A stretch of DNA of 64,000 nt from Pectobacterium aroidearum (GCF_041228105.1 NZ_CP166097.1:992001-1056000), one strand, 5' to 3'; shown: positions 35,356 to 44,566, counted from the first letter of the stretch. Made by a program: numbers and translations. Notes: a model not told the origin generated them from the letters alone.

Positions 35356-36774
35356 TTACCCTTTGAGGGCAGCGACAATCGCGTCTTGTTTCTCATGGTA
35401 AGGTGCACGCAACGTCAGGTTAGACGCGCCATCCTCACTCTGTATGACAATCGGTTTAGCGTGGCTGAAACGGCGGAATCCGTGGACGCCGTGGTATGCA
35501 CCGATGCCGGATGCGCCAACGCCACCGAATGGGAGCGTGTCGATAGACACGTGCGTCATCACATCGTTGATGACCAGCGCACCGGATGTGGTTCTGGCGG
35601 CGAAGCGCTGCTGCATGGCGTCATCATGGCTGAACAGATACGCTGCCAGCGGACGTGGATGCGCGTTGATATAGGTAATCGGTTCTTCTGCTGTCTGATA
35701 GGTTTTAACCGGCAGCAGCGGGCCAAAAATTTCTTCCTGCATGATCGTCATATCGTCATGGACGCCGAACACGAGATGCGGTGCAATTTTGCGGCTTTTA
35801 GCATCGTAGGGGGCTTCGCCTTCCGGTGCCAGACTGACGACGGTTGCGCCTTGCTGCTCGGCTTCTTTCAGGAGTCGAATCAGGCGATCGTAATGCCTGT
35901 CAGCAATGATAGACGTGTAATCCGGGTTCGCCTGTAGCGTTGGGAAGCTTTTCTGCATAAAGGCTTTCGCGGCATCGCGGAAGGCCTGCTCCTGGCCTTC
36001 GGGCAGCAGAACATAGTCCGGCGACAGGCAGATTTGCCCAGCGTTGAAGGTTTTCACCGTCAGCGTGCGCTCCACGGCTTCGGTGATATCTGCGCTGCTA
36101 TCGATCACGACTGGTGATTTTCCACCCAATTCTAGCGTGACCGGCACCAGATTCTCTGCCGCCGCGCGCATCACGTGTTTCCCCACGGCAGTGCTGCCAG
36201 TGAAGACCAGATGATCGAACGGCAGCTCGCTGAATGCCTGACCGATTTCCGCATCACCCAGTACCACAGCCAATTCCAGCGGGTCGAAATAGTGGGCAAT
36301 CAGTTCCGCCAGCAGTTCAGACGTACGCGGTGTGAGTTCTGACGGCTTCAGAATCGCGGTATTACCGGCAGCAAAAATGTCAGCCAGCGGGCCAAATGAC
36401 AGGTTCACCGGAAAGTTCCACGGGCTGATCACGCCGATCACGCCCAGAGGCTGATGCTGAATCCATGCCTGCATACCGGGAGCGGGTTCATCAACTGGCT
36501 CTGGCTGCATCCAGCGTTCAACGTTGTCGATGGCGTTCTGTAGCATCTTCAAGGTGGTGCCGACATCAGCGGCGAAGGAGTGATACAGGCTGCGATGGCC
36601 GAAATCTTCACTCATGGCTTGTGCAAGCGCCACGTGGTTTTCGCGGATCAGATTGATGCTGCGCTGTAAGCGATCTTTACGCCGTGCGGCATCGGCAGGG
36701 CCAGATGCAATGTGAGCACGCTTCATCGTATTCAGGATAGCCTGTAAATCCTTTTTGGATTGTTGTGTCGACAT
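35356..36774 (-). CDS. Aldehyde dehydrogenase, coniferyl-aldehyde dehydrogenase type
   Basis: NAD(P)-dependent aldehyde dehydrogenase of 472 aa. It has the cofactor region VISPWNFPVNLSFGPL, the general-base glutamate in VTLELGGKSP, the catalytic cysteine in NAGQICLSPDY (near 246), and the C-terminal PFGGVGASGIGAYHG. The short length and the C-terminal HGVHGFRRFSHAKP are typical of the coniferyl/long-chain aldehyde branch (CalB). It is divergent from a LysR gene 169 bp away, which is its probable regulator. The substrate might be a plant phenolic aldehyde or a reactive aldehyde; not decided by sequence. Confidence 0.85.
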   Translation of the reverse strand: MSTQQSKKDLQAILNTMKRAHIASGPADAARRKDRLQRSINLIRENHVALAQAMSEDFGHRSLYHSFAADVGTTLKMLQNAIDNVERWMQPEPVDEPAPGMQAWIQHQPLGVIGVISPWNFPVNLSFGPLADIFAAGNTAILKPSELTPRTSELLAELIAHYFDPLELAVVLGDAEIGQAFSELPFDHLVFTGSTAVGKHVMRAAAENLVPVTLELGGKSPVVIDSSADITEAVERTLTVKTFNAGQICLSPDYVLLPEGQEQAFRDAAKAFMQKSFPTLQANPDYTSIIADRHYDRLIRLLKEAEQQGATVVSLAPEGEAPYDAKSRKIAPHLVFGVHDDMTIMQEEIFGPLLPVKTYQTAEEPITYINAHPRPLAAYLFSHDDAMQQRFAARTTSGALVINDVMTHVSIDTLPFGGVGASGIGAYHGVHGFRRFSHAKPIVIQSEDGASNLTLRAPYHEKQDAIVAALKG

Positions 36775-36943
36775 GTTTTGTCCTCTTTTATTCGTCGAGT
36801 ACCAGAGAAAACAGAAGGTTAGCCGGAATTTTTGGGCTAATCAGGATGGGATAAAGGATACGGCAGGGGTTGATACACTCGCCAACAAGATTATTATTCG
36901 AGGGGTATAAATAATTTTATATCTCAATCTCTATAGGTATTGT

Positions 36944-37834
36944 ATGTCACTCATCCGGTTACGCACATTTGTGGAAGTCTATCGGCAGCGCTCGATTAGC
37001 GGGGCGTCGCGCGCGCTTAATCTGACTCAGCCTGCGGTGTCGCAGCACATTGCCGGGCTGGAGGTGGCAGTGGGGCGGCGTCTCTTTGAACGTCAGGCAA
37101 ACGGCGTGACGCCAACATCGGCGGCAGACGATCTGGCGGCGGATCTGGGCGATAAGCTTGATGAAGCCGAGGCGGCACTGGCTTCCGCCCGCGCGCGATC
37201 AATGGACGTCGCAGGCACGCTGCATATCATTGGCCATGCAGATTTCATGGCGGAAGTGGTGTCGGAGCAGCTATTACCGCTGCTTGAAGCAGGCGTGCGG
37301 GTGCATATGCATACCGGCGATGGCGATTTGATTAAACAGATGCTGCTGGAAGGACACTGTGATTTGGGTATCACGGCGCACCCGGTGACGGATAAGCGGC
37401 TGAAAAGCGATTTGCTAAAGAGTGCGACGCTACAGGCGGTGGCAGCACCTGCGATTGTCGAACGGCTATTGCAGGCCGGTGACTTGCCACAGGCGCTGGC
37501 GCAGGAACCGATGCTGGCGTATGACCTTGAGCTTCCCCTGATTGATCACTGGCTGAAGAAGAACCACATGGAGGATAAGGGGTTGGTGCCTGCCGTGGTG
37601 AGTCAGGATCTGCGTGCGCTGCGTCGCGTGCTGACCAGCGGATTTGGCTGGACGGTCATGCCGGTGTATTTATGTCAGGATCTGCTGGATGCCGGGAAAC
37701 TTGCGATTATCCCGCCCCCCGTCGGTACTACACAGCTGGATTACTATCTGGCCTGGGTGCCGGGCGCGCTGCGCCAGCCGCGTTTAGCCCATGCGCGGCA
37801 GACCTTCCTGTGGCGATTACAGCACGCGGAATAA
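36944..37834 (+). CDS. LysR-family transcriptional regulator
   Basis: 296-aa regulator with an N-terminal winged helix (LRTFVEVYRQRSISGASRAL, then LTQPAVSQHIAGLE) and a C-terminal effector-binding domain of periplasmic-binding type. The divergent layout with the aldehyde dehydrogenase gene is the usual one for a LysR activator and its target. The intergenic region contains an AT-rich stretch around GGGGTATAAATAATTT. The effector is unknown. Confidence 0.88.
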   Translation: MSLIRLRTFVEVYRQRSISGASRALNLTQPAVSQHIAGLEVAVGRRLFERQANGVTPTSAADDLAADLGDKLDEAEAALASARARSMDVAGTLHIIGHADFMAEVVSEQLLPLLEAGVRVHMHTGDGDLIKQMLLEGHCDLGITAHPVTDKRLKSDLLKSATLQAVAAPAIVERLLQAGDLPQALAQEPMLAYDLELPLIDHWLKKNHMEDKGLVPAVVSQDLRALRRVLTSGFGWTVMPVYLCQDLLDAGKLAIIPPPVGTTQLDYYLAWVPGALRQPRLAHARQTFLWRLQHAE

Positions 37835-38136
37835 CGCCATTCTCTGCTACAGAAAGCACCATTTTTCAAGGTATCACGAGGCAGTGTCCATTGACGATAC
37901 GGCCTGCCTTCCTCCTGACTTCCCTTCTTCCATCCTGTGATCGCCATAAACGAACTGCGGGTTTCGTTCAGTTAAAATGGCTTTTTATAAAATCTTTGAC
38001 GCGGATCGCACCAATCTTCCCTGTGCTGCCAGCGCGGGGCGCGTGGTGGCAAAAGCGCAAAGGTTTTCACGATCGCCGGGCGCTAACGTAACTGCGTGAC
38101 ACCTTCATAACTAAAAATGTTCGGGGAAGGATGGCG

Positions 38137-39696
38137 ATGAAAACGCGTAAGATCGGTTTGGCTAACTATTTAGCCTACGGTTCGGGGGACTTTCTTGGTG
38201 CTGGTACAACCGCGCTGACGGCCGCCTGGTTACTCTATTTTTACACCACGTTCTGTGGTCTGACGCCGATTGAGGCAACCTTTATTTTTGCGATGGCGCG
38301 CGTGCTCGATGCCGTCGTCAGCCCGCTGATGGGCTTCCTGACCGATAACTTCGGTTCCACCTGGCTGGGCAAACGCTTTGGCCGCCGTAAATTCTTTATT
38401 CTGCTCGGTATTCCCTGCGTGTTCAGCTACAGCTTCATGTGGGTCGGGGACATGGGCTATTGGTACTATCTGCTGACGTATTTGCTGTTCGATATCGTCT
38501 ACACCATGGTGCTGGTGCCGTATGAAACGCTGGTGCCGGAAATGACCGACGATTTCAAACAGAAAACCAAGTTCTCTGGCGCACGCATCGCACTGGCGCA
38601 GCTTTCCGCCATTTTAGCCGCGTTTCTTCCGGGCATTCTGCTGGGCTACTTTGGCAAAGACAACGCCGTTTCTTTCTTCTATTCGAGCCTGGTGTTCTCC
38701 GTTATCTGTGCGCTGGTGCTGACGTTGGTCTATTTCTTTACCTGGGAACGCCCGCGGGATCAAATGTCGGAAGCGTCGCTACGGGCGGAGAAAGAACGTC
38801 AGTCTCTGACGTTAGGACAAAGCCTGAAACGGCTGAACGTCGAACTGCTCTCAACGCTGCGCATTCGTATTTTCCGTCAGCATCTGGGTATGTATCTGGG
38901 TGGGTATATCGCTCAGGACGTGTTTAACGCCGTGTTCACGTACTACGTGGTCTTTGTGCTGATGCAGAGCCCAACGATGGCGTCTAACCTGATGGGAACG
39001 ATGGCGATTCTGCAATTCATCGCGGTGATTGGCATGATTCCGCTATGTATCCGCTTTGGGCCAGCGCCGTCTTACCGTTTAGTCGTGTGCCTGTTCGGCC
39101 TGAGCGCCTTCTCCTACGCGGTTCTGTGGTACAGCGGCCTGCATGACACCTTCTCTCTGCTGTTGTTGATTTCTGCGCTGGCTGGCATTGGGCGCGGCGG
39201 GATCAACTACGTGCCGTGGAATACCTACACTTACATCGCTGACGTGGACGAAGTGATCACCGCGCAGCGTCGCGAAGGGATCTTCGCCGGGATTATGACG
39301 CTGACTCGCAAAGCCTCTCAGGCGGGGGCGGTGATGCTGGTGGGCGTGGTATTGCAGCTATCCGGCTTTGTGTCCGGGCAGAGCGTACAAGCTCCAGGCG
39401 TCAGCCACACGATTCTGATGATTTTGAGCGTTGGCACCGTGGGCGTGCTGGCGCTGGGTTTCCTGGTTTCTCTGCGATTTAAACTCAATCTGCAAACGCA
39501 CAGCGTGCTGCGGGAAGAAACGCTGAAAATGCGCGAAGCCGGGCGCCCTGTACCGGAAAAGATTACGCCGCAGGCGCGGGCAACGGTCGAAATGCTGGCT
39601 GGTATGCCGTATGAATCGCTGTGGGGCAACAACAACATCGGCTACCTGAACCGCCATAAAGGCGACAAGCCGGTCACGCATGCCACGCAGTCGTAA
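38137..39696 (+). CDS. rhiT: GPH-family sugar transporter, RhiT-like
   Basis: Inner-membrane symporter of about 519 aa with 12 predicted membrane segments. It belongs to the glycoside-pentoside-hexuronide family by its YGSGDFLGAG start, the MARVLDAVVSPLMGFLTDN loop and GKRFGRRKFFILLG. The following gene is a GH105 unsaturated-glycoside hydrolase, the same pairing as rhiT-rhiN of Dickeya, where RhiT imports rhamnogalacturonan oligosaccharides. The start at ATG 38137 sits six bases after GGGGAAGG; ATG 38131 is directly against it and less likely. The 296 bp upstream show no clear KdgR box. Confidence 0.8.
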   Translation: MKTRKIGLANYLAYGSGDFLGAGTTALTAAWLLYFYTTFCGLTPIEATFIFAMARVLDAVVSPLMGFLTDNFGSTWLGKRFGRRKFFILLGIPCVFSYSFMWVGDMGYWYYLLTYLLFDIVYTMVLVPYETLVPEMTDDFKQKTKFSGARIALAQLSAILAAFLPGILLGYFGKDNAVSFFYSSLVFSVICALVLTLVYFFTWERPRDQMSEASLRAEKERQSLTLGQSLKRLNVELLSTLRIRIFRQHLGMYLGGYIAQDVFNAVFTYYVVFVLMQSPTMASNLMGTMAILQFIAVIGMIPLCIRFGPAPSYRLVVCLFGLSAFSYAVLWYSGLHDTFSLLLLISALAGIGRGGINYVPWNTYTYIADVDEVITAQRREGIFAGIMTLTRKASQAGAVMLVGVVLQLSGFVSGQSVQAPGVSHTILMILSVGTVGVLALGFLVSLRFKLNLQTHSVLREETLKMREAGRPVPEKITPQARATVEMLAGMPYESLWGNNNIGYLNRHKGDKPVTHATQS

Positions 39697-39733
39697 CTGT
39701 ATTGAACTGTTAACTGATAACTCAATTGGATGA

Positions 39734-40879
39734 ATGACTATGACCGTATTCAGTGTAAAACATAGCCCGCTTTTACGTCAGCCGGAACGCTTCATCTCCC
39801 GTGAAGGTCTGAAGGCGCTGATTTGCCGTATCACCGACAATCTGGTGAATATTGAGGATAAAACCGGTGAGTTCTTGTTACGGCTGGACGATGGTCGGGT
39901 GATTGATACCAAAGGCTGGGCGGGATGGGAATGGACGCACGGCATCGGGCTGTACGGGATTTACCAGTATTATCAGCAGACGGGTGACGAGCAGATGCGT
40001 GCCATCATCGACGACTGGTTTACTGAGCGTTTGGCTGAAGGTACGCCGACGAAGAACGTGAACACCGTATGTCCGTTCCTGACGCTGGCTTATCGCTATG
40101 AAGAAACGGGCGACGCGCGCTGGCGGCCGTATCTGGAGCGCTGGGCGGAGTGGGTGATGTATGAAATGCCGCGCACGGACAAGCAGGGTTTGCAGCACAT
40201 TGTTTATAACAATGAAAACCACCAGCAGCTGTGGGATGACACGCTTATGATGAGCGTGCTGCCGCTGGCGAAAATCGGCAAGCTGTTAAACCGGCCCGAG
40301 TTTGTGGAAGAAGCCACGTATCAGTTCTTGCTACACGTGCAATACCTGATGGATCGTGAAAGCGGCCTGTGGTTCCACGGCTGGACGTTCGAAGGGCAGC
40401 ACAACTATGCCAAAGCGCGCTGGGCCCGTGGTAACAGCTGGCTGACGATCGTGATTCCTGAATTTATCGAACTGCTGGATCTCCCGGAGCATAACGCGAC
40501 ACGCCGCTTCCTGTTGCAGGTGTTGGAAAGCCAGATTGAAGCATTGGCGAAATATCAGGATGACAGTGGCCTGTGGCACACGCTGATTGACGATCCAAAC
40601 TCGTACCTCGAAAGCTCGGCAACCGCCGGTTTTGCCTACGGTATTTTGAAAGCGGTGCGCAAGCGCTATGTCGATCCGAGCTACGCTGAAGTGGCGGAGA
40701 AAGCGATTCGCGGCGTGATTAATCACGTTAATGAGGATGGCGAACTGACACAGGTATCATTCGGTACGGCGATGGGCAACGATCTGGACTTCTACCGCAA
40801 CATCGCGCTGACCTCCATGCCGTACGGTCAGGCAATGGCGATCCTGTGTCTGGCGGAATATTTGCGGGTATATCTGTAA
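39734..40879 (+). CDS. rhiN: GH105 unsaturated rhamnogalacturonyl hydrolase, RhiN-like
   Basis: Cytosolic (alpha/alpha)6-barrel hydrolase of 381 aa that removes the unsaturated galacturonate left by lyases on rhamnogalacturonan fragments. No signal peptide. The family signature HQQLWDDTLMMSVLPLAKIG carries the catalytic aspartate, and WFHGWTFEGQHNYAKARWAR and ARGNSWLTIVIPEF lie in the substrate cleft. It is 37 bp after the RhiT-like gene and so is co-transcribed. Together they import and trim pectin side-domain fragments. Confidence 0.85.
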   Translation: MTMTVFSVKHSPLLRQPERFISREGLKALICRITDNLVNIEDKTGEFLLRLDDGRVIDTKGWAGWEWTHGIGLYGIYQYYQQTGDEQMRAIIDDWFTERLAEGTPTKNVNTVCPFLTLAYRYEETGDARWRPYLERWAEWVMYEMPRTDKQGLQHIVYNNENHQQLWDDTLMMSVLPLAKIGKLLNRPEFVEEATYQFLLHVQYLMDRESGLWFHGWTFEGQHNYAKARWARGNSWLTIVIPEFIELLDLPEHNATRRFLLQVLESQIEALAKYQDDSGLWHTLIDDPNSYLESSATAGFAYGILKAVRKRYVDPSYAEVAEKAIRGVINHVNEDGELTQVSFGTAMGNDLDFYRNIALTSMPYGQAMAILCLAEYLRVYL

Positions 40880-40937
40880 CAGCTCATCGCAACTCTTATA
40901 TGCAAATGCTGTGAATTTTTATGGTTTGGCCGTTATC

Positions 40938-41128
40938 CGGCGTGAAAATTATGCAGCGGTGCGCTTGACCGCCGAGTGAGCGACAGGACGTCGCGAAAGC
41001 CAGCGCCATGCCGGGAGCATGTCGCTGGCGGCTCGAAAAGCGGTCAAACGCACCGATGGAACCGCGTAGCGGCATAATTTAGCCGGAAGCCTGGGTTCGT
41101 AGGGCGGCGGCGATTGAGCCGCCCTACG
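40938..41128. repeat. Dispersed repeat, copy B (191 bp) after rhiN
   Basis: Opposite orientation to copy A. It runs from CGGCGTGAAAATTATGC, through GACCGCCGAGTGAGCGACAG and GGAACCGCGTAGCGGCATAA, to AAGCCTGGGTTC and a terminal hairpin, CGTAGGGCGGC...GCCGCCCTACG (41098-41128). The terminal hairpin has a different sequence from that of copy A but the same position and shape. Confidence 0.75.
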
Positions 41129-41183
41129 TCGGGCGCGTGTACATAGCGCAACATGAATTGCCGCAGTATGGCGCACGAAAGCC

Positions 41184-41219
41184 TCTCTTAATCTGCATAC
41201 AAATGTGATTAAGAGACAG
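41184..41219. repeat. Short palindrome with an IS50/Tn5-like end
   Basis: Arms TCTCTTAATC (41184-41193) and GATTAAGAGA (41207-41216). Read on the minus strand from 41219 the sequence is CTGTCTCTTAATCACATTT, which matches the Tn5 mosaic end at 16 of 19 positions. No transposase gene is nearby. It lies between repeat copy B and the ygfF remnant. Confidence 0.55.
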
Positions 41220-41250
41220 GCTAAGCGGTGGGAACCTGCATAGGTTGCGT

Positions 41251-41376
41251 CTATTTCCCGCCTGCCAGGTCAATAAAATTCCCAGTGACGTAAGAGGCTT
41301 CTTCCGATAACTGCCAGCTATCACCTGCGCGACCAATGCCGCGCGAACCGCCAGCGATCAACGTAATGAATTCCAT
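41251..41376 (-). pseudogene. ygfF: Remnant of a YgfF-like short-chain dehydrogenase
   Basis: A 41-codon frame whose first 17 residues, MEFITLIAGGSRGIGRA, are the nucleotide-binding start of a short-chain dehydrogenase. Its last residues, LSEEASYVTGNFIDLAGGK, are the C-terminus of the same family (compare E. coli YgfF). About 200 codons between them are gone, and the two ends are joined in frame. Without the Ser-Tyr-Lys catalytic core it cannot be an active enzyme. It lies 8 bp downstream of the metallohydrolase gene on the same strand. Confidence 0.85.
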
Positions 41377-41384
41377 TCTGCCCC

Positions 41385-42374
41385 TTAGTTTTTGAGCCCC
41401 GCCATACTGTAATTCGCAGGGAGCCAGCGATAGCCGTTTGGTTTACCGTTAGCATCATATACGGCTTTAACCTGGCCTAAACCGGGGAAGGAAATATGTG
41501 CCGCACCAATCCATTCATTATTCTGTGCCGCTTCGGCCAGAATCTGTAAGCGAGCTTCTGCGGCTTCATCCATATTGCGATCGAAATCGATCGTGGTCAT
41601 GGGGCGAGGAAATTGTACGGCTTCTGCATGGATCGTATCGCCCCATAGCGTCAGTTTTTGACCGCCACTTTCGATCTGATAAAGGCTGTGCCCCGGCGTA
41701 TGTCCCGGTGCTGGTACGGCGGTAATGCCCGGAAAAAGTTGCTGTTTACCCGTGAAGGTTTTCAGTCGCTTGGCGGCAAGCACCGGTTGTAATGAATCCT
41801 CAGACTGCCCGAACGTGTGTTTCTCGCTATCCCGCACCTGATTGCTATTAGTCGGATTGAGCCAGAAATCCACATCTTTCTGATTAACGTAAATGGTGGC
41901 ATTTGGGAAAACCAGCTTGCCGTCACGCGAGACGCCGCCGGAATGGTCGGCATGAATATGGGTCAGTAAAACGGTATCGATCTTCTCGGGTGGGTAGCCT
42001 GCGGCGCGCAGATTATCGGGTAATTTCCCTCCTTGTTTGCCGAATAGCGGCCCGGCTCCTGTATCGACCAGTATCAGCTGTTTACCCGTATTAATGAGGT
42101 ACGCATTAATCGAGGTTTCAACCTGTGGCTGGAGATTCTTTTGCGCCAGCAGGTGCAGCATTTCCTCGTGGGAAATATGGGTGAGCAGCTTATCCAGTGG
42201 GATAGTGATTGTACCGTCAGAAAGAGCGGTAATTTCAAACTGGCCTAGCATCATGCGGTAATAACCCGGCGCCTGCGTTCTCAGTTGAGGCACCGATTCT
42301 GCCTCGACGATAAGGGGCGAACCCATCAGCAAAACCACGGGTAGTAACGTCTGTTTCAGAAGATTCATTTTCAT
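41385..42374 (-). CDS. Exported metallo-beta-lactamase-fold hydrolase, methyl parathion hydrolase-like (copy 1)
   Basis: 329 aa with a signal peptide (LLKQTLLPVVLLMGSPLIVEA), so probably periplasmic. It has the family start APGYYRMMLGQFEITALSDG, the zinc motif LLTHIHADHSGG (near 136), GHTPGH, GDTIHAEAVQF and AAHISFPGLG, all binuclear zinc ligands. This pattern matches the methyl parathion hydrolase branch; the physiological substrate (ester, lactone or phosphotriester) is unknown. It is divergent from a LysR gene, and a second copy lies on the other side of that gene. Confidence 0.85.
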   Translation of the reverse strand: MKMNLLKQTLLPVVLLMGSPLIVEAESVPQLRTQAPGYYRMMLGQFEITALSDGTITIPLDKLLTHISHEEMLHLLAQKNLQPQVETSINAYLINTGKQLILVDTGAGPLFGKQGGKLPDNLRAAGYPPEKIDTVLLTHIHADHSGGVSRDGKLVFPNATIYVNQKDVDFWLNPTNSNQVRDSEKHTFGQSEDSLQPVLAAKRLKTFTGKQQLFPGITAVPAPGHTPGHSLYQIESGGQKLTLWGDTIHAEAVQFPRPMTTIDFDRNMDEAAEARLQILAEAAQNNEWIGAAHISFPGLGQVKAVYDANGKPNGYRWLPANYSMAGLKN

Positions 42375-42472
42375 TGTGCACTCTTGGAAAGTGACCCTGC
42401 TCGTCAGGGACTGGAACGATTATTCTGCTGACGCTACTATTGTTCAAATTGATTAATTTGATACTGGCTATC

Positions 42473-43405
42473 ATGGAAAATGATTTTCGTGGTGTGGATT
42501 TAAACCTGCTGGTGACATTTCTGGTGTTGTATCGTGAAAGAAGTGTCTCTGTGGCGGCGGATAAGCTGCATTTGGGGCAACCCGCCGTGAGCGGTGCGCT
42601 GGCACGTTTGCGTACGCTGTTTGACGATCCGCTGTTTATCCGCACGGGGCAGGTGATGCGCCCAACGGCACGTGCGGATTATCTGGCGACCCAATTGTCA
42701 CCTGCGTTTGAACAGTTGCAGTCGGTTCTGGGGGAGCCCGAGAGCTTTGATCCGCTGACCGATTCACGCGCGATCACGCTGGGCATGACCGACTGGGTGG
42801 AAATATGGCTGATGCCGCTATTGCTGAAACGGCTCAAAGCGAATGCCCCTCATTTGCGCATCAACCTTGTTGCCACCGATCCGTTTTTGGATGTGGAACG
42901 GTTGGAAAATGACAGCGTCGATCTGGTCATTTCCGTCGCCAGCTCACAGGCAGGCTGGTTGAAACAGCGTGCGCTGTTATCGTCAGGGTTCAGGGCGTTG
43001 TGGCACCCACAACAGCTCGCGCTGCCGTCTCCTGTTCCTTTGGAGGTATACAGCCAGCAGCGCCATTTACTGGTGACCTACCGTGAACGTGCGCATGGCA
43101 TCGTGGACGACATGCTGGAAAAACAGGGAATGACGCGGACGATTTATTACACCACGCCGCATTTCTCCGCCCTGCCGGGCATATTGCAGCACACGCCGTC
43201 AGTTGCCACCGTCCCGGAGAAATTAGCGACGCTGTGGTGCCAGCATTATGGCCTGAACGATAGCCCGGTCCCGCTTGATTTACCGACATATACGCTCTCG
43301 GCGCTTTGGCATGCAAGGCAGGACAGTAATCCGGCGATCGCGTGGCTGTATGAGCAAATTGCGGAGGCGATTGCGGAGCAGGAGGCGGATTCGCCCCCTG
43401 CTTGA
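42473..43405 (+). CDS. LysR-family regulator between the two metallohydrolase genes
   Basis: 310 aa from ATG 42473; an upstream in-frame ATG at 42440 would add a non-conserved tail. The N-terminal helix-turn-helix is DLNLLVTFLVLYRERSVS with HLGQPAVSGALARLR, a NodD/SyrM-like branch. It is divergent from copy 1 (98 bp) and convergent with copy 2 (15 bp). It probably regulates copy 1 and perhaps copy 2. No strong ribosome-binding site precedes the start. Confidence 0.85.
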   Translation: MENDFRGVDLNLLVTFLVLYRERSVSVAADKLHLGQPAVSGALARLRTLFDDPLFIRTGQVMRPTARADYLATQLSPAFEQLQSVLGEPESFDPLTDSRAITLGMTDWVEIWLMPLLLKRLKANAPHLRINLVATDPFLDVERLENDSVDLVISVASSQAGWLKQRALLSSGFRALWHPQQLALPSPVPLEVYSQQRHLLVTYRERAHGIVDDMLEKQGMTRTIYYTTPHFSALPGILQHTPSVATVPEKLATLWCQHYGLNDSPVPLDLPTYTLSALWHARQDSNPAIAWLYEQIAEAIAEQEADSPPA

Positions 43406-43420
43406 GTGACGACGAAGGGA

Positions 43421-44404
43421 TTACTGTGACAATCCCGATACGCTGTAATTCGCTGGCAGCCAGCGGTAACCGTTGGTGGTGCCGTTGCGTTCCAGACGTG
43501 TACCCACATGGCCGATGCCGGGGAAGGGCAGGTGGGCGCCTGCAACCCAGTAAGCCTGACTGGCGGCGTCGGCCAGCGCTTTATTACGGGATTCTGTCGC
43601 CTGATCCATATTTGAGTCAAAGCTGATAGTGGTAGCGGGTAAGCTCATCTGTACCGCTTCCGCATGAATGATGTCTCCCCATACCAGCAATTTTTTCCCT
43701 TCGCTCTCGACCATAAACGAGGTGTGTCCCGGCGTATGTCCTGGGCTTGGGATCGCGGTCACACCGGGCAGCAGTGCTGTCTGCTGTGCTGGGAACGTTT
43801 TCAGCTTGTTCTCTTTCTTAATGGCATCAAAGATAGTTTGCACACGTTGGAACGCGGCCTTTCTGTTCTCTGGTGCGCTTTTCAGGTTATCCGGGCTGAG
43901 CCAGAAGTCGGTTTCTGGCTGGCTGACATACACGGTAGCGTTCGGGTAGTTCAGCTTGCTGTCCTGTACCAGACCACCAAAATGGTCACCGTGCAGGTGG
44001 GTCATCAATATGGTATCGACCTGCTCAGGCTTGTAGCCCGCCGCAATCAGGTTCGGCAGCACTTTCCCGACCGTGGGATTGCTCTGCTTACCGTTCCCTG
44101 TATCGATCAGAATCAGGTGTTTGCCGGTATTGACCAAATAGGCGTTGATGGAGGTTTCCACCTGCGGCGTCAGCGCTTTCTCTGCCAGCAGTTCGGTAAT
44201 TTTTTCCGGTGGTGTCCGCTGCAACAGTTTATCCATCGGCATAGTGTTGGTGCCGTCAGACAGTGCCGTGATTTCGAACTGCCCCAGCATCATGCGGTAA
44301 TAGCCCGGCTGGGTTTTAACCTGGGCGATATCCTGCGCCTGAGAAAATGCAGGCACAAAGGCACAAGAGGCGAGTAATAGAGCTAATGGTTTCAATAACT
44401 TCAT
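43421..44404 (-). CDS. Exported metallo-beta-lactamase-fold hydrolase, methyl parathion hydrolase-like (copy 2)
   Basis: 327 aa, paralogue of copy 1, with signal peptide (LLKPLALLLASCAFVPAFSQA). It shares PGYYRMMLGQFEITALSDGT, the zinc motif LMTHLHGDHFGG, GHTPGHTSFMVE, GDIIHAEAVQMSLP and GAHLPFPGIGH. All zinc ligands are intact, so both copies look active. The lid and substrate region (ENRKAAFQRVQTIFDAIKKE) differs from copy 1, suggesting divergent specificity. Confidence 0.85.
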   Translation of the reverse strand: MKLLKPLALLLASCAFVPAFSQAQDIAQVKTQPGYYRMMLGQFEITALSDGTNTMPMDKLLQRTPPEKITELLAEKALTPQVETSINAYLVNTGKHLILIDTGNGKQSNPTVGKVLPNLIAAGYKPEQVDTILMTHLHGDHFGGLVQDSKLNYPNATVYVSQPETDFWLSPDNLKSAPENRKAAFQRVQTIFDAIKKENKLKTFPAQQTALLPGVTAIPSPGHTPGHTSFMVESEGKKLLVWGDIIHAEAVQMSLPATTISFDSNMDQATESRNKALADAASQAYWVAGAHLPFPGIGHVGTRLERNGTTNGYRWLPANYSVSGLSQ

Positions 44405-44566
44405 TTGTTTTTGTCCTTGTTAATAATGAAACGTAACGAATGCAGGTGAAATCCTAACAACAGATTGATTATTGATGCACACGTCGAATTACTCAACTGT
44501 CCTCGGCAAGGGGGTCGTCGAATGGGGGCTGCATTGTCGCCGTCCTGCAACGCGGAGGATTTAGGG

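Noticed and set aside
37835..38136. KdgR operator before the RhiT-like gene
   Set aside because: Expected by analogy with pectin genes, but no sequence close to the KdgR consensus was found. Only a half CRP-like site (TGTGATCGCC, 37936) is present.
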